A stretch of DNA of 17,807 nucleotides from Candidatus Portnoybacteria bacterium CG_4_9_14_3_um_filter_43_11 (GCA_002791035.1 PFWG01000065.1:1-17807); one strand, 5' to 3'. Shown: positions 8,442-13,977, counted from the first letter of the stretch. Numbers and translations: made by a program. The notes: a model not told the origin generated them from the sequence alone.

Positions 8442-8716
8442 TGACTCAACGAATAACTCTTAAAATCTATGGCCTAGTCCAGATGGTGATGTTCCGCGAT
8501 TTCATCCAAAGAAAGGCAAGGAAATTAGGTTTGGTTGGCCGGGTTAAAAATGAAGACGACGGAACAGTTAGAGTTGTCGCCGAAGGAGAAAAAGACAATT
8601 TGGAAAAATTGATTAGTTTATGCTATAATGGCCCTATACTTTCTAAAGTGGATAAGATAGATGTTGATTGGCAGGAACCAAACGGCGAGTTTGATGAATT
8701 TGAGATAAAGTATTAA
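8441..8716 (+). CDS. acyP: Acylphosphatase
   Basis: Small cytoplasmic enzyme (91 aa) hydrolysing acyl phosphates such as carbamoyl phosphate or 1,3-bisphosphoglycerate. The single ferredoxin-like domain shows the two family motifs: YGLVQMVMFRDF with catalytic Arg19, and LGLVGRVKNEDDGTV with catalytic Asn37. The phosphate loop normally reads G-x-V-Q-G-V-x-F-R; here the second glycine is Met15, which is unusual although both catalytic residues are present. The gene overlaps ctpA by one base and precedes rplI by 27 bases. A perfect extended -10 sequence lies within its coding region (8621-8629), probably serving rplI. Family assignment is confident; activity with the altered loop is less certain. 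Confidence 0.9.
   Translation: MTQRITLKIYGLVQMVMFRDFIQRKARKLGLVGRVKNEDDGTVRVVAEGEKDNLEKLISLCYNGPILSKVDKIDVDWQEPNGEFDEFEIKY
8600..8629 (+). promoter_or_regulatory. Candidate internal promoter for rplI (extended -10)
   Basis: TGCTATAAT at 8621-8629 matches the extended -10 consensus TGnTATAAT exactly. TTGGAA at 8600-8605 is a weak -35 at 18 bp spacing. Transcription would start near 8636 inside acyP and give a leader of about 108 bases before the rplI ATG. In the acyP frame the bases encode Cys-Tyr-Asn, so a chance match within codons is possible. Confidence 0.5.
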
Positions 8717-8743
8717 AGTGTAAAAAAACTAAATCGGAAAAAT

Positions 8744-9199
8744 ATGAAAGTAATACTGTTGAAAGATATAGAAAAATTGGGCAAAAAAGGGGAAATCAAG
8801 GAAGTGACAAACGGATACGCCAGAAATTTTCTTTTGGCCAAGAATTTAGTTATGCTGGCCAGCGCGCCGGAAATGGCCAAGTTGGAAGAACAAAAAGAAA
8901 TTGAAGCCCGGCAGGCAGAAGAAGAACTCATTCGCTACCAGGAGATAGCCGAACAGATTGAGGGATTAGAATTGGAAATACCGGCCAAAGTCGGCGAAGA
9001 CGGCCAGCTCTTTGGCGCCGTCACCGACGCCGCAATTGCCGAAAAACTTAAAGAAATGGGCTACGACGTTTCAAAAGAGCAAATAAAACTGGAAAATCCG
9101 ATTAAAGAAACAGGAGAGCGGGAAATCAATATTGAACTGCCGCATAATTTAGAAGTCAAAATTAAAGTAATCGTGCTGGCGGAAGAAAAGAAAAAGTAA
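8744..9199 (+). CDS. rplI: 50S ribosomal protein L9
   Basis: Large-subunit protein L9 (151 aa, normal length). The N-terminal rRNA-binding domain carries the signature GKKGEIKEVTNGYARNFLL (residues 13-31) followed by P/A-x-N-L-V-type spacing. A long charged connecting helix (about 45-78, many Glu and Lys) leads to the C-terminal domain with GQLFGAVT, and the protein ends in a Lys-rich tail. It is the last gene of the plus-strand block and is followed by a hairpin terminator. As I recall, several CPR lineages have been reported to lack L9, so its presence may help place the organism. No strong ribosome binding site is visible. Confidence 0.97.
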   Translation: MKVILLKDIEKLGKKGEIKEVTNGYARNFLLAKNLVMLASAPEMAKLEEQKEIEARQAEEELIRYQEIAEQIEGLELEIPAKVGEDGQLFGAVTDAAIAEKLKEMGYDVSKEQIKLENPIKETGEREINIELPHNLEVKIKVIVLAEEKKK

Positions 9200-9230
9200 G
9201 GTGTTTCCGCTAAGATTGGTCTTGACAATA

Positions 9231-9262
9231 AAGAAAAACGCCCCTTAGGGCGTCTTCTTTTT
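9231..9262. terminator. Bidirectional hairpin terminator between rplI and rpmA
   Basis: Core stem ACGCCC (9238-9243) / GGGCGT (9248-9253) with loop CTTA, extended across a small internal loop by AAGAA (9231-9235) / TTCTT (9255-9259). It is flanked by A-rich sequence on the left and a T-run on the right, so it reads as an intrinsic terminator on both strands. It sits between converging rplI (+) and rpmA (-). Confidence 0.85.
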
Positions 9263-9269
9263 AATTTCG

Positions 9270-9278
9270 TGATATAAT
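9270..9278 (+). promoter_or_regulatory. Candidate extended -10 promoter (plus strand)
   Basis: TGATATAAT is a perfect TGnTATAAT match immediately downstream of the terminator hairpin. I see no good -35 at 16-18 bp. If active, the RNA would start near 9285 and run antisense through all of rpmA before reaching the plus-strand gene at 9580, whose own upstream region has only a weak TATAAA at 9558. Confidence 0.4.
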
Positions 9279-9279
9279 A

Positions 9280-9558
9280 TTATTGCGGCCGGACGCTGAC
9301 TACTTTAGTAATTCTTCTTGAACCGTCAAATTTCTTCATTTTTTTGGTGGTAAATTCAACCACGCCCTTAATAATGGCGTAAAGGGTATCGTCTTTGCCT
9401 CGCCGGACATTTTCCCCAGGAACATATTTTGTCCCTCTTTGACGGATGATAATGCTCCCTGGTTGGGTTTTTTGTCCGCCGAAAATCTTGATTCCTAAAT
9501 ATTTTGGCTGAGAATCGCGGCCTAAACGAGTTGAACCGGCTGCTTTTGTCTTTGACAT
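9280..9558 (-). CDS. rpmA: 50S ribosomal protein L27
   Basis: Large-subunit protein whose N-terminus reaches the peptidyl-transferase centre; 92 aa. The sequence shows the L27 hallmarks: an Ala-Gly-Ser-Thr-Arg segment near the start, GRDSQPKYLGIKIFGGQ, then IIIRQRGTKYVPGENV and GKDDTLYA, ending with a basic tail. The N-terminus begins directly with S-K-T-K-A-A-G, so there is no Firmicutes-style cleaved extension. The usual partner gene rplU (L21) is not adjacent. It stands alone on the minus strand, starting 21 bases from a divergent plus-strand gene, and has its own promoter candidate (9580-9608). A weak AGAAG lies about 14 bases before the ATG. Confidence 0.97.
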   Translation of the reverse strand: MSKTKAAGSTRLGRDSQPKYLGIKIFGGQKTQPGSIIIRQRGTKYVPGENVRRGKDDTLYAIIKGVVEFTTKKMKKFDGSRRITKVVSVRPQ

Positions 9559-9579
9559 ATAAATTTAAAACTTCTTTTT

Positions 9580-9608
9580 ATGTTATCTTATTTTAAAAAA
9601 TTAGTCAA
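9580..9608 (-). promoter_or_regulatory. Candidate sigma-70 promoter of rpmA
   Basis: Read on the minus strand: TTGACT (-35, plus coordinates 9603-9608), 17 bp spacer, TAACAT (-10, 9580-9585). This gives a start near 9573 and a leader of about 14 bases. The -10 hexamer covers the ATG of the divergent gene at 9580, so the promoter lies inside that gene's coding sequence. Confidence 0.5.
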
Positions 9609-10002
9609 TTGGGTTAAAAAAAATATAAATGATATTCTTTTGACCGCCGGAATTGTTTTGGTGGCTTTAGTTAGTTTTGGAACCGGCCAATTGTTTTCTT
9701 CTTTAAAAGACAGCCGGCCGATTATTATCCAGGAACCGGCCGGCCCTTCTGCTTCAATCCAGCAATCCATACCTAATATAAAAGAGAATGTAAATAGAGA
9801 AAACGTAAATAAAGCAGAACAGGGAATGTTTGTCGGCAGCATCAACAGCAACAAGTATCACTGGTCGGATTGCCCGTCCGCGAAAAAAATCGCGCCTCAA
9901 AATCAAATTTGGTTTAATTCCGAAAAAGAGGCGCGGGCGGCTGGGTATGTCCGCTGCGCCAATTTTGACCAATACGCGCCGATAAATTATTCTCCGGAAT
10001 AA
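9580..10002 (+). CDS. Small membrane-anchored protein with Ada-like Cys/His domain
   Basis: Predicted 140-aa protein with a basic N-terminus (residues 1-15), a transmembrane helix (about 18-39), a flexible Pro/Asn/Ser-rich linker (about 45-82), and a compact C-terminal domain with the pattern V-G-S-x-N-S-x-K-Y-H-x-x-x-C-x-x-A-K-x-I (His94, Cys98), then FNSEKEARAAGYVRC (Cys126). This resembles the small domain related to the zinc-binding region of Ada, which occurs at the end of nucleases and exported proteins. In the usual form a second Cys follows Cys126 closely (C-x-x-C); here it reads CANF, so the metal site may be incomplete. The domain probably lies outside the membrane. Function is unknown. 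Its 3' end overlaps the convergent nuclease gene by 16 bases. Confidence 0.8.
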   Translation: MLSYFKKLVNWVKKNINDILLTAGIVLVALVSFGTGQLFSSLKDSRPIIIQEPAGPSASIQQSIPNIKENVNRENVNKAEQGMFVGSINSNKYHWSDCPSAKKIAPQNQIWFNSEKEARAAGYVRCANFDQYAPINYSPE

Positions 10003-10004
10003 TT
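9985..10004. repeat. Perfect palindrome spanning two convergent stop codons
   Basis: AATTATTC (9985-9992), loop TCCG, GAATAATT (9997-10004): an 8-bp perfect inverted repeat covering the TAA stops of the plus-strand gene (10000-10002) and the minus-strand nuclease gene (9987-9989). No T-run follows on either strand and the stem is AT-rich, so it is at best a weak terminator. Confidence 0.7.
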
Positions 10005-11138
10005 CCTTCGGCTAACGGTAATTACTTTAAATTCCCGCTCTAATTTTTTGGTCTCGTTAATTTCTCTCCTTAAATAATAGGGAAGCGACTGGATAACTTT
10101 CTTAAACTTAGCCGCATTGACAGTCAGGATTTCGTTCCATTTTCCCAATGGCTCGAGTATTTCCTTAACTTTTCCAAAATCATAACTAAACCTTTGCTGG
10201 GGCAGGCGAGTGATATAGCCGTTTTTGCCAAAGATTCTTTCAATCTCGTTTTTATCGCAATATTGATTGATTAAATCTTTTAATTCCGCCAATCGTTTAT
10301 TGTCCTGATTTTGCTTTTCTTTAATTGTAAAAAATTCATTGATAACATCTTTGATTTTTTTGTCATCGGGAGCAGGGGAGTCCTGATTGATAAATTTATG
10401 CCGGTAGAGCGGGCAATAGGGTTGATATTGACACCAATCACATAAAGGGTTGGACTTTGGCCCAAAATCGCTTTTTTGGATTTGGCTGATGGTGTCTATA
10501 ATTTTTTCTTTTGTCTCTTTGATATATTGATTATTCCTGACTGCTGACAATTTTTCGCCGTGGCGAAGATAATACAAGGACAATTTGACCGGTCGGTTTT
10601 CTTTTTCAATTGACGGCCAACGGTTGACTAGGCCAAGATAATAGACCGAAAGCTGAAAATTATTGTCAACGCTTTCCTGCGCCGGCATTTTTTTGGTCGT
10701 CTTATAATCAATGACTTCAAAAGTTCCATCCGACAGTTTGTCAATTCGGTCAATCCGGCCAGTAATTTGATGAAGCGCTTTATCTTCTGAGATCGGCGCT
10801 TCAAAAGGCGTTTCCAGGTTGACAATGTTAAAACTGGCGTTTTGATTTTGAAGATAATAATTTTTTAAAATCTGGACGCCCTGATAAAAAGCAAAGGCCT
10901 CTTCCTGTTCGTCGGCGTAAACGCCGCTGTCCCATTTTCCGGTAAAATACTTCAGAAGTTCGTCTTCGGTCAGAGGGAGAGAATGGCTCGGTTCATGAAA
11001 CGACTTCAAACACTCGTGAAGCAGAATGCCAAAGACCGCTTCCTTTGATTTCGGTGTTTTAATCTTATCAAGGTATTGAAACTTATACTTGGCCGGACAA
11101 GTGGAAAACGTCTCCAAGCCGGAATAAGATATCCGCAT
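9987..11138 (-). CDS. PD-(D/E)XK nuclease, RecB/Cas4-like, with Fe-S cysteines
   Basis: Predicted DNA exonuclease-type protein of 383 aa. It opens with SYSGLETFSTCPAKYKF (Cys14), then His41 in GILLHECL, Asp130 in GRIDRID, Asp144-x-Lys146 in EVIDYKTTK, and the QxxxY motif (Gln162, QLSVYY). Cys233-x2-Cys236-x5-Cys242 completes, with Cys14, the four-cysteine iron-sulfur pattern of AddB/Cas4-type nucleases. Residues about 245-383 form a helical C-terminal extension that I do not recognise. There is no helicase domain and no cas gene nearby, so a stand-alone PDDEXK_1 nuclease role in DNA repair or uptake is more likely than CRISPR adaptation. It follows the xer recombinase by 5 bases, so the two are co-transcribed. 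All catalytic residues appear present. Confidence 0.9.
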   Translation of the reverse strand: MRISYSGLETFSTCPAKYKFQYLDKIKTPKSKEAVFGILLHECLKSFHEPSHSLPLTEDELLKYFTGKWDSGVYADEQEEAFAFYQGVQILKNYYLQNQNASFNIVNLETPFEAPISEDKALHQITGRIDRIDKLSDGTFEVIDYKTTKKMPAQESVDNNFQLSVYYLGLVNRWPSIEKENRPVKLSLYYLRHGEKLSAVRNNQYIKETKEKIIDTISQIQKSDFGPKSNPLCDWCQYQPYCPLYRHKFINQDSPAPDDKKIKDVINEFFTIKEKQNQDNKRLAELKDLINQYCDKNEIERIFGKNGYITRLPQQRFSYDFGKVKEILEPLGKWNEILTVNAAKFKKVIQSLPYYLRREINETKKLEREFKVITVSRRNYSGE

Positions 11139-11143
11139 AAATA

Positions 11144-12088
11144 TTATTCTTTTAGGTTTTTGCCCCCGTGAAATTTTTTATGAATTTCACGAAGTTTTTT
11201 ATTCGTTACATGCGCGTAAATTTGGGTAGCCAGGATGCTTTTGTGTCCTAAGAATTCTTGAAGAATTCTTATATCCACGCCTTGGTTGAGCAAGTCGGTT
11301 GAAAAAGAATGTCGCATTACATGAGGGGTCGTAGTTGAAGGAAGTCCCGAAAGAATAACATATTCCTTTAAGCTTTTTTCAATTGAACGAGAAGTTAATC
11401 TTCTTGAGGCATCCTTTCTGCTTCGATAATTAATAAAAAGGGCCCTTTCATTATCGGTTCGGGTTTTAAGATATTTTTCAAGCCAACGCAGAGCTCTTTG
11501 AGAGAAATAAACCGTTCTAATTCTTCCTCCTTTACCGGTAATTGAAATTTCTAATTCTTCCCGGCCGGGTTTTATTTTAACCTGATCTCTATTTAAACTA
11601 ACTAATTCTGCTATTCTCATGCCTGTTGAAAAAAGAATCTCTAAAATAGCGCGATCTCTTAATTGATGAACTTTTGAAACATCGGGAGTAGAAAACAGCT
11701 TTTCTAACTGTTCCAGATTTAAAAAGCGGACCTGCCGCTCGCTTTTATCTTTAGCTAATTTAATTTTCTCGGACGGCAAAGAAAGGATATCACGGTCGGC
11801 AAAATAGTTCAAAAGCGATCTCAGGGCTATGAGATAGTAATTCTGAGTTGATTTTTTTAACGGTTTTTTTGATTGGCGCGACAGGTAGACCCTATATTCC
11901 CAAATATGAGCGGGGGAGAGGTCATGGGGTCTCAAATCCTTCAAATCTTTTTCTTCCAGCCAGCCAATAAATTTTTTAAGGAAGCGGGAATAGTTTTCCT
12001 GAGATTTATTGGCTAAGCCTTTTTCAACATCCAACCAATCTAAAAAATCAGTTAAATGCTGAATTATCGGTTTTTGACTTTTTTTCAT
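11144..12088 (-). CDS. xer: Tyrosine recombinase, XerC/XerD type
   Basis: Site-specific recombinase of 314 aa, about the length of XerC/XerD (roughly 300). The N-terminal SAM-like core-binding domain (about 1-105) precedes the catalytic domain, which shows the full set: Arg158 (STGMRIAEL), Lys186 (GKGGRIR), His256-x-x-Arg259 (HVMRHSF), His282 (LGHKSILATQ), and nucleophile Tyr291. It should resolve chromosome dimers at a dif site. A second Xer protein is not visible, so it may act alone, as XerH or XerS do, or its partner may lie elsewhere. Nothing around it resembles an integron or integrative element, making a housekeeping role the simpler reading. It has its own promoter (12131-12159) and a dif-like sequence directly upstream, and shares an operon with the downstream nuclease. 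Confidence 0.93.
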   Translation of the reverse strand: MKKSQKPIIQHLTDFLDWLDVEKGLANKSQENYSRFLKKFIGWLEEKDLKDLRPHDLSPAHIWEYRVYLSRQSKKPLKKSTQNYYLIALRSLLNYFADRDILSLPSEKIKLAKDKSERQVRFLNLEQLEKLFSTPDVSKVHQLRDRAILEILFSTGMRIAELVSLNRDQVKIKPGREELEISITGKGGRIRTVYFSQRALRWLEKYLKTRTDNERALFINYRSRKDASRRLTSRSIEKSLKEYVILSGLPSTTTPHVMRHSFSTDLLNQGVDIRILQEFLGHKSILATQIYAHVTNKKLREIHKKFHGGKNLKE

Positions 12089-12089
12089 A

Positions 12090-12123
12090 CACTAACATAC
12101 TATTAAGTATAATTATGCGAACC
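12090..12123. other. dif-like pair of Xer arms upstream of xer
   Basis: On the plus strand CACTAACATAC (12090-12100), 12 bp, then TTATGCGAACC (12113-12123). The right arm differs from the E. coli dif arm TTATGCGCACC at one position. The left arm shares TAACATA in register with the other dif arm ATTTAACATAA. The spacing is 12 rather than the normal 6 bp, so it is not a canonical dif. It lies between the predicted xer transcription start and the xer ATG, so it could also be an operator. Confidence 0.35.
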
Positions 12124-12130
12124 TATATCT

Positions 12131-12159
12131 ATTCTAATCTGCGGCAAAGCGGCCGTCAA
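12131..12159 (-). promoter_or_regulatory. Sigma-70 promoter of the xer-nuclease operon
   Basis: Minus strand: TTGACG (plus coordinates 12154-12159), exactly 17 bp, TAGAAT (12131-12136). Each hexamer matches the consensus at five of six positions. Predicted start near 12124, giving a leader of about 36 bases before the xer ATG at 12088. No Shine-Dalgarno sequence is seen in that leader. Confidence 0.65.
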
Positions 12160-12225
12160 ATTTAACCTGTGGACAACCCTCCCCTATCTCCTATTGGAGG
12201 TTTCTCTGTTTTCTTTTAACTCAAA

Positions 12226-12627
12226 TTAAAATATCGCTTCTCTGACCTTGCCCAGCCATCTTCTGAGTATCTCTCTCCCCTCTTGAATTTTAATTTTCAG
12301 GGGAGTCAACCAGGTTTTTATCCTTCCTTCCCAGCTCTTTTTCTGACTTTCAATCTGTTCTTTGGTTTCCGATTTGATTTCTTGTTTAATTTCTTGCTTT
12401 ATTTCCTCTTTTTTGCTCTCGGCTTTATTTTGCAGGATTTCCATTAAGTTTTCGGCGGCGCTTTTTACTTTCTCCGGGATTTGTTTCATCGGGTTGATGA
12501 CGCTGTTTTGGATTTTCTGGTAGAATTTTTCCAATTGCTCCGGATTTTTAAGAGGAGTTATCCCGCTGGCTAAGACAATTTGGCCGCCGAATGAGAATAT
12601 TAAAATAAGTGGTATTAAGTATTTCAT
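12226..12627 (-). CDS. Small secreted helical protein of unknown function
   Basis: Hypothetical protein of 133 aa. It begins with a clear signal peptide (M-K, then a hydrophobic run to about residue 19, likely cut after VLA at Ala20). The mature part is almost entirely predicted helix with heptad-like spacing. Residues about 70-95 are a Lys/Glu/Gln-rich stretch with EIKQ repeated in tandem and then EIKS, followed by a basic amphipathic C-terminus containing several Trp residues. I recognise no domain. It starts 14 bases after the C39 peptidase gene, so the two exported coiled-coil proteins are probably made from the same mRNA and may act together at the envelope. Codon use and signal peptide support a real gene. 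Confidence 0.75.
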   Translation of the reverse strand: MKYLIPLILIFSFGGQIVLASGITPLKNPEQLEKFYQKIQNSVINPMKQIPEKVKSAAENLMEILQNKAESKKEEIKQEIKQEIKSETKEQIESQKKSWEGRIKTWLTPLKIKIQEGREILRRWLGKVREAIF

Positions 12628-12641
12628 TTTTAAAAGCGAGT

Positions 12642-13961
12642 TTAATGATAAATGATTATTTGGTCAATGTTGGTCGTAGTGTCGTAAAGTTCGGCAATGT
12701 AGGCCTGGGTGGAATCAAGATAGATGTTGGCACCAAAAAGCGGATCGTGGACGACGTACCGGCCGTCCGCCGTCTTGTGATGGACAACAACATAATGTCC
12801 GGCCCCTCGCCCGTTGGCCCGGACAAAGACAACCACCGGATTGCCGGCGCCCAATTCCCGGTCCAGACGGAACCAATCAATCGGAGAAGCATGCGGCGGC
12901 GGACAATTCATACAGCTGATATTGTTCAGTCGATTCGGCCAGACAATCAAATCGTAGTAAAATATCGGTTCTTTAGCTAATTGACCGGGATTAATCCAGC
13001 TTCCATGATAACTTGCCACCATTGCCACCGAAGTAATAGCGCAGCCGTAATCCCCCAAAGTTGAACCGCTAATGCCGATGGTCGTGTTTTCCCAGCGCGA
13101 ATCATTCTGTTTGTAATACCAATTCTCCGAAGCCCAATATTGGGCTGGCGGCTTCTGCTGGGCTTCTTTTAGGCGCGCCAGTTCGGCGGATTTCTGCTGG
13201 AGTAGCCGATTGATATCCCCCAACAAGGATTTCTTCTGGGCTTCAATATTAGCCAACATTTCCTGGTACTTCTTTTCTTCTCCTTTAGTATAATTCAAAA
13301 GAGATTTTTTGCTGTTTCTCTGACTGGCCAAAGACGCTTTCTGTTGGTTTAATTGGTCTTTAAGCGATTCCAGTTTTTGCCTTTTATCTTCTTTGGCGCT
13401 TTTATCATAACTTAACTTTTCTTTAAGGAACTTGAGTTTATCAACTTTTTCCTGAACGCCGTTCTGAAGATTTTCCAGATAGGTCACCTGATTGAAAAAA
13501 TCGGAAAAATCCTCGCTTTCAAGTATTATTTGCAATTGGCTGGTCTGGTCAAATTCGGCAATGCCCTGAATAATTTTAGCCAAATTATCTTTTTGGATCA
13601 AAATATCGTTTTCGGTCTCGTCTATCCCATATTCTAATTGTAATATCTCTAAATTTTTTTGGGAAATATCATCTTCGGTAATATTGATATTAACCTGTAG
13701 TTTGCCTATCTGGGCGTCAAAAATCACTATTTGGTTATTTAAGGTCTTTATTTCTCCTTGTTTTTGGTCAATCACCCGCTGGTATTCCTGGACCTGTCTT
13801 TCTAATTCCGCTCTTTTTGCCTCCTGCTCTTGAATTTGCCGATTTATTTCGTCAATTATATTTGCCTGCGCCAGCATCGGCAACGCCAAAACCGCGGCGA
13901 CGACTATTGGAAAAAATCGCCTGAAAAGCACTCCCCTTTCTTTTATAAGATTGATAAACAT
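12642..13961 (-). CDS. Secreted PcsB/EnvC-like coiled-coil protein with C39-type peptidase domain
   Basis: Exported 439-aa protein. A signal peptide ends near Ala33 (LAQA|N). Residues about 35-270 form a long coiled coil resembling the N-terminus of murein-hydrolase regulators PcsB and EnvC, including the hallmark SQLQIILESEDFSDFFNQ followed by a YLENLQ segment. The C-terminus (about 280-439) is a papain-like C39-type domain: Gln284 before N-D-S-R-W (oxyanion hole), nucleophile Cys306 in GDYGCAITSVAMV, His389 in GAGHYVVVHHK and Asp406 in VHDPLFG, so the active site looks complete. A C-x-x-C (Cys349, Cys352) lies between. It probably cleaves peptide bonds in the cell wall or in surface proteins during division. 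It lies beside ftsW-murG-gltX but has its own -10 element overlapping the gltX stop. Confidence 0.88.
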   Translation of the reverse strand: MFINLIKERGVLFRRFFPIVVAAVLALPMLAQANIIDEINRQIQEQEAKRAELERQVQEYQRVIDQKQGEIKTLNNQIVIFDAQIGKLQVNINITEDDISQKNLEILQLEYGIDETENDILIQKDNLAKIIQGIAEFDQTSQLQIILESEDFSDFFNQVTYLENLQNGVQEKVDKLKFLKEKLSYDKSAKEDKRQKLESLKDQLNQQKASLASQRNSKKSLLNYTKGEEKKYQEMLANIEAQKKSLLGDINRLLQQKSAELARLKEAQQKPPAQYWASENWYYKQNDSRWENTTIGISGSTLGDYGCAITSVAMVASYHGSWINPGQLAKEPIFYYDLIVWPNRLNNISCMNCPPPHASPIDWFRLDRELGAGNPVVVFVRANGRGAGHYVVVHHKTADGRYVVHDPLFGANIYLDSTQAYIAELYDTTTNIDQIIIYH

Positions 13962-13971
13962 TACAAACTGT

Positions 13972-13977
13972 ATTATA
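13972..13977 (-). promoter_or_regulatory. -10 element of the C39 peptidase gene, overlapping the gltX stop codon
   Basis: Perfect TATAAT on the minus strand that includes part of the gltX TAA (13973-13975). The best -35 candidate is poor (about three of six). The predicted start near 13965 leaves only about four bases before the ATG at 13961, implying a nearly leaderless mRNA; consistent with this, no ribosome binding site is present. Confidence 0.45.

Larger units (their letters stand above)
12089..12225. other. Intergenic region upstream of xer
   Basis: This 137-bp stretch is the main gap in the middle of the window. From xer outward it holds the dif-like arms, the xer promoter, one DnaA-box-like nonamer on the minus strand (TTGTCCACA, 12168-12176), and a short CTCC/GGAG inverted repeat near 12188-12200 that is too weak to call a terminator. 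I find no open frame or RNA gene in it. Confidence 0.6.

Noticed and set aside
9222..9278. TTGACA (9222-9227) with TATAAT (9273-9278) as one promoter.
   Set aside because: The spacing is 45 bp, far outside 16-18, and a terminator hairpin lies between. The -10 was kept only as a separate extended -10 candidate.
9987..11138. Cas4 as part of a CRISPR-Cas locus.
   Set aside because: The nuclease has Cas4-like Fe-S and PD-(D/E)XK motifs, but there are no repeat-spacer units, cas1 or cas2 in the window, and the C-terminal extension is not typical of Cas4.
11144..12088. Integrase of a mobile element or integron.
   Set aside because: No attachment-site direct repeats, cargo genes, tRNA target or composition change are seen; length and motifs fit housekeeping Xer.
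12168..12176. DnaA-box-like nonamer TTGTCCACA on the minus strand, suggesting an origin.
   Set aside because: Only one near-match is present, with no cluster of boxes, no AT-rich unwinding element and no dnaA, dnaN or rpmH nearby; chance occurrence is likely.
12178..12210. CTCC-TATT-GGAG hairpin followed by a T-rich stretch as a terminator.
   Set aside because: The stem is only 4-5 bp, and the T-rich side is on the plus strand, where no gene lies upstream to be terminated.
12642..12980. Plus-strand open frame of 123 codons opposite the C39 peptidase.
   Set aside because: It is a shadow of the minus-strand catalytic domain, whose motifs (Cys306, His389, Asp406) fix the coding strand; no promoter or family match on the plus strand.
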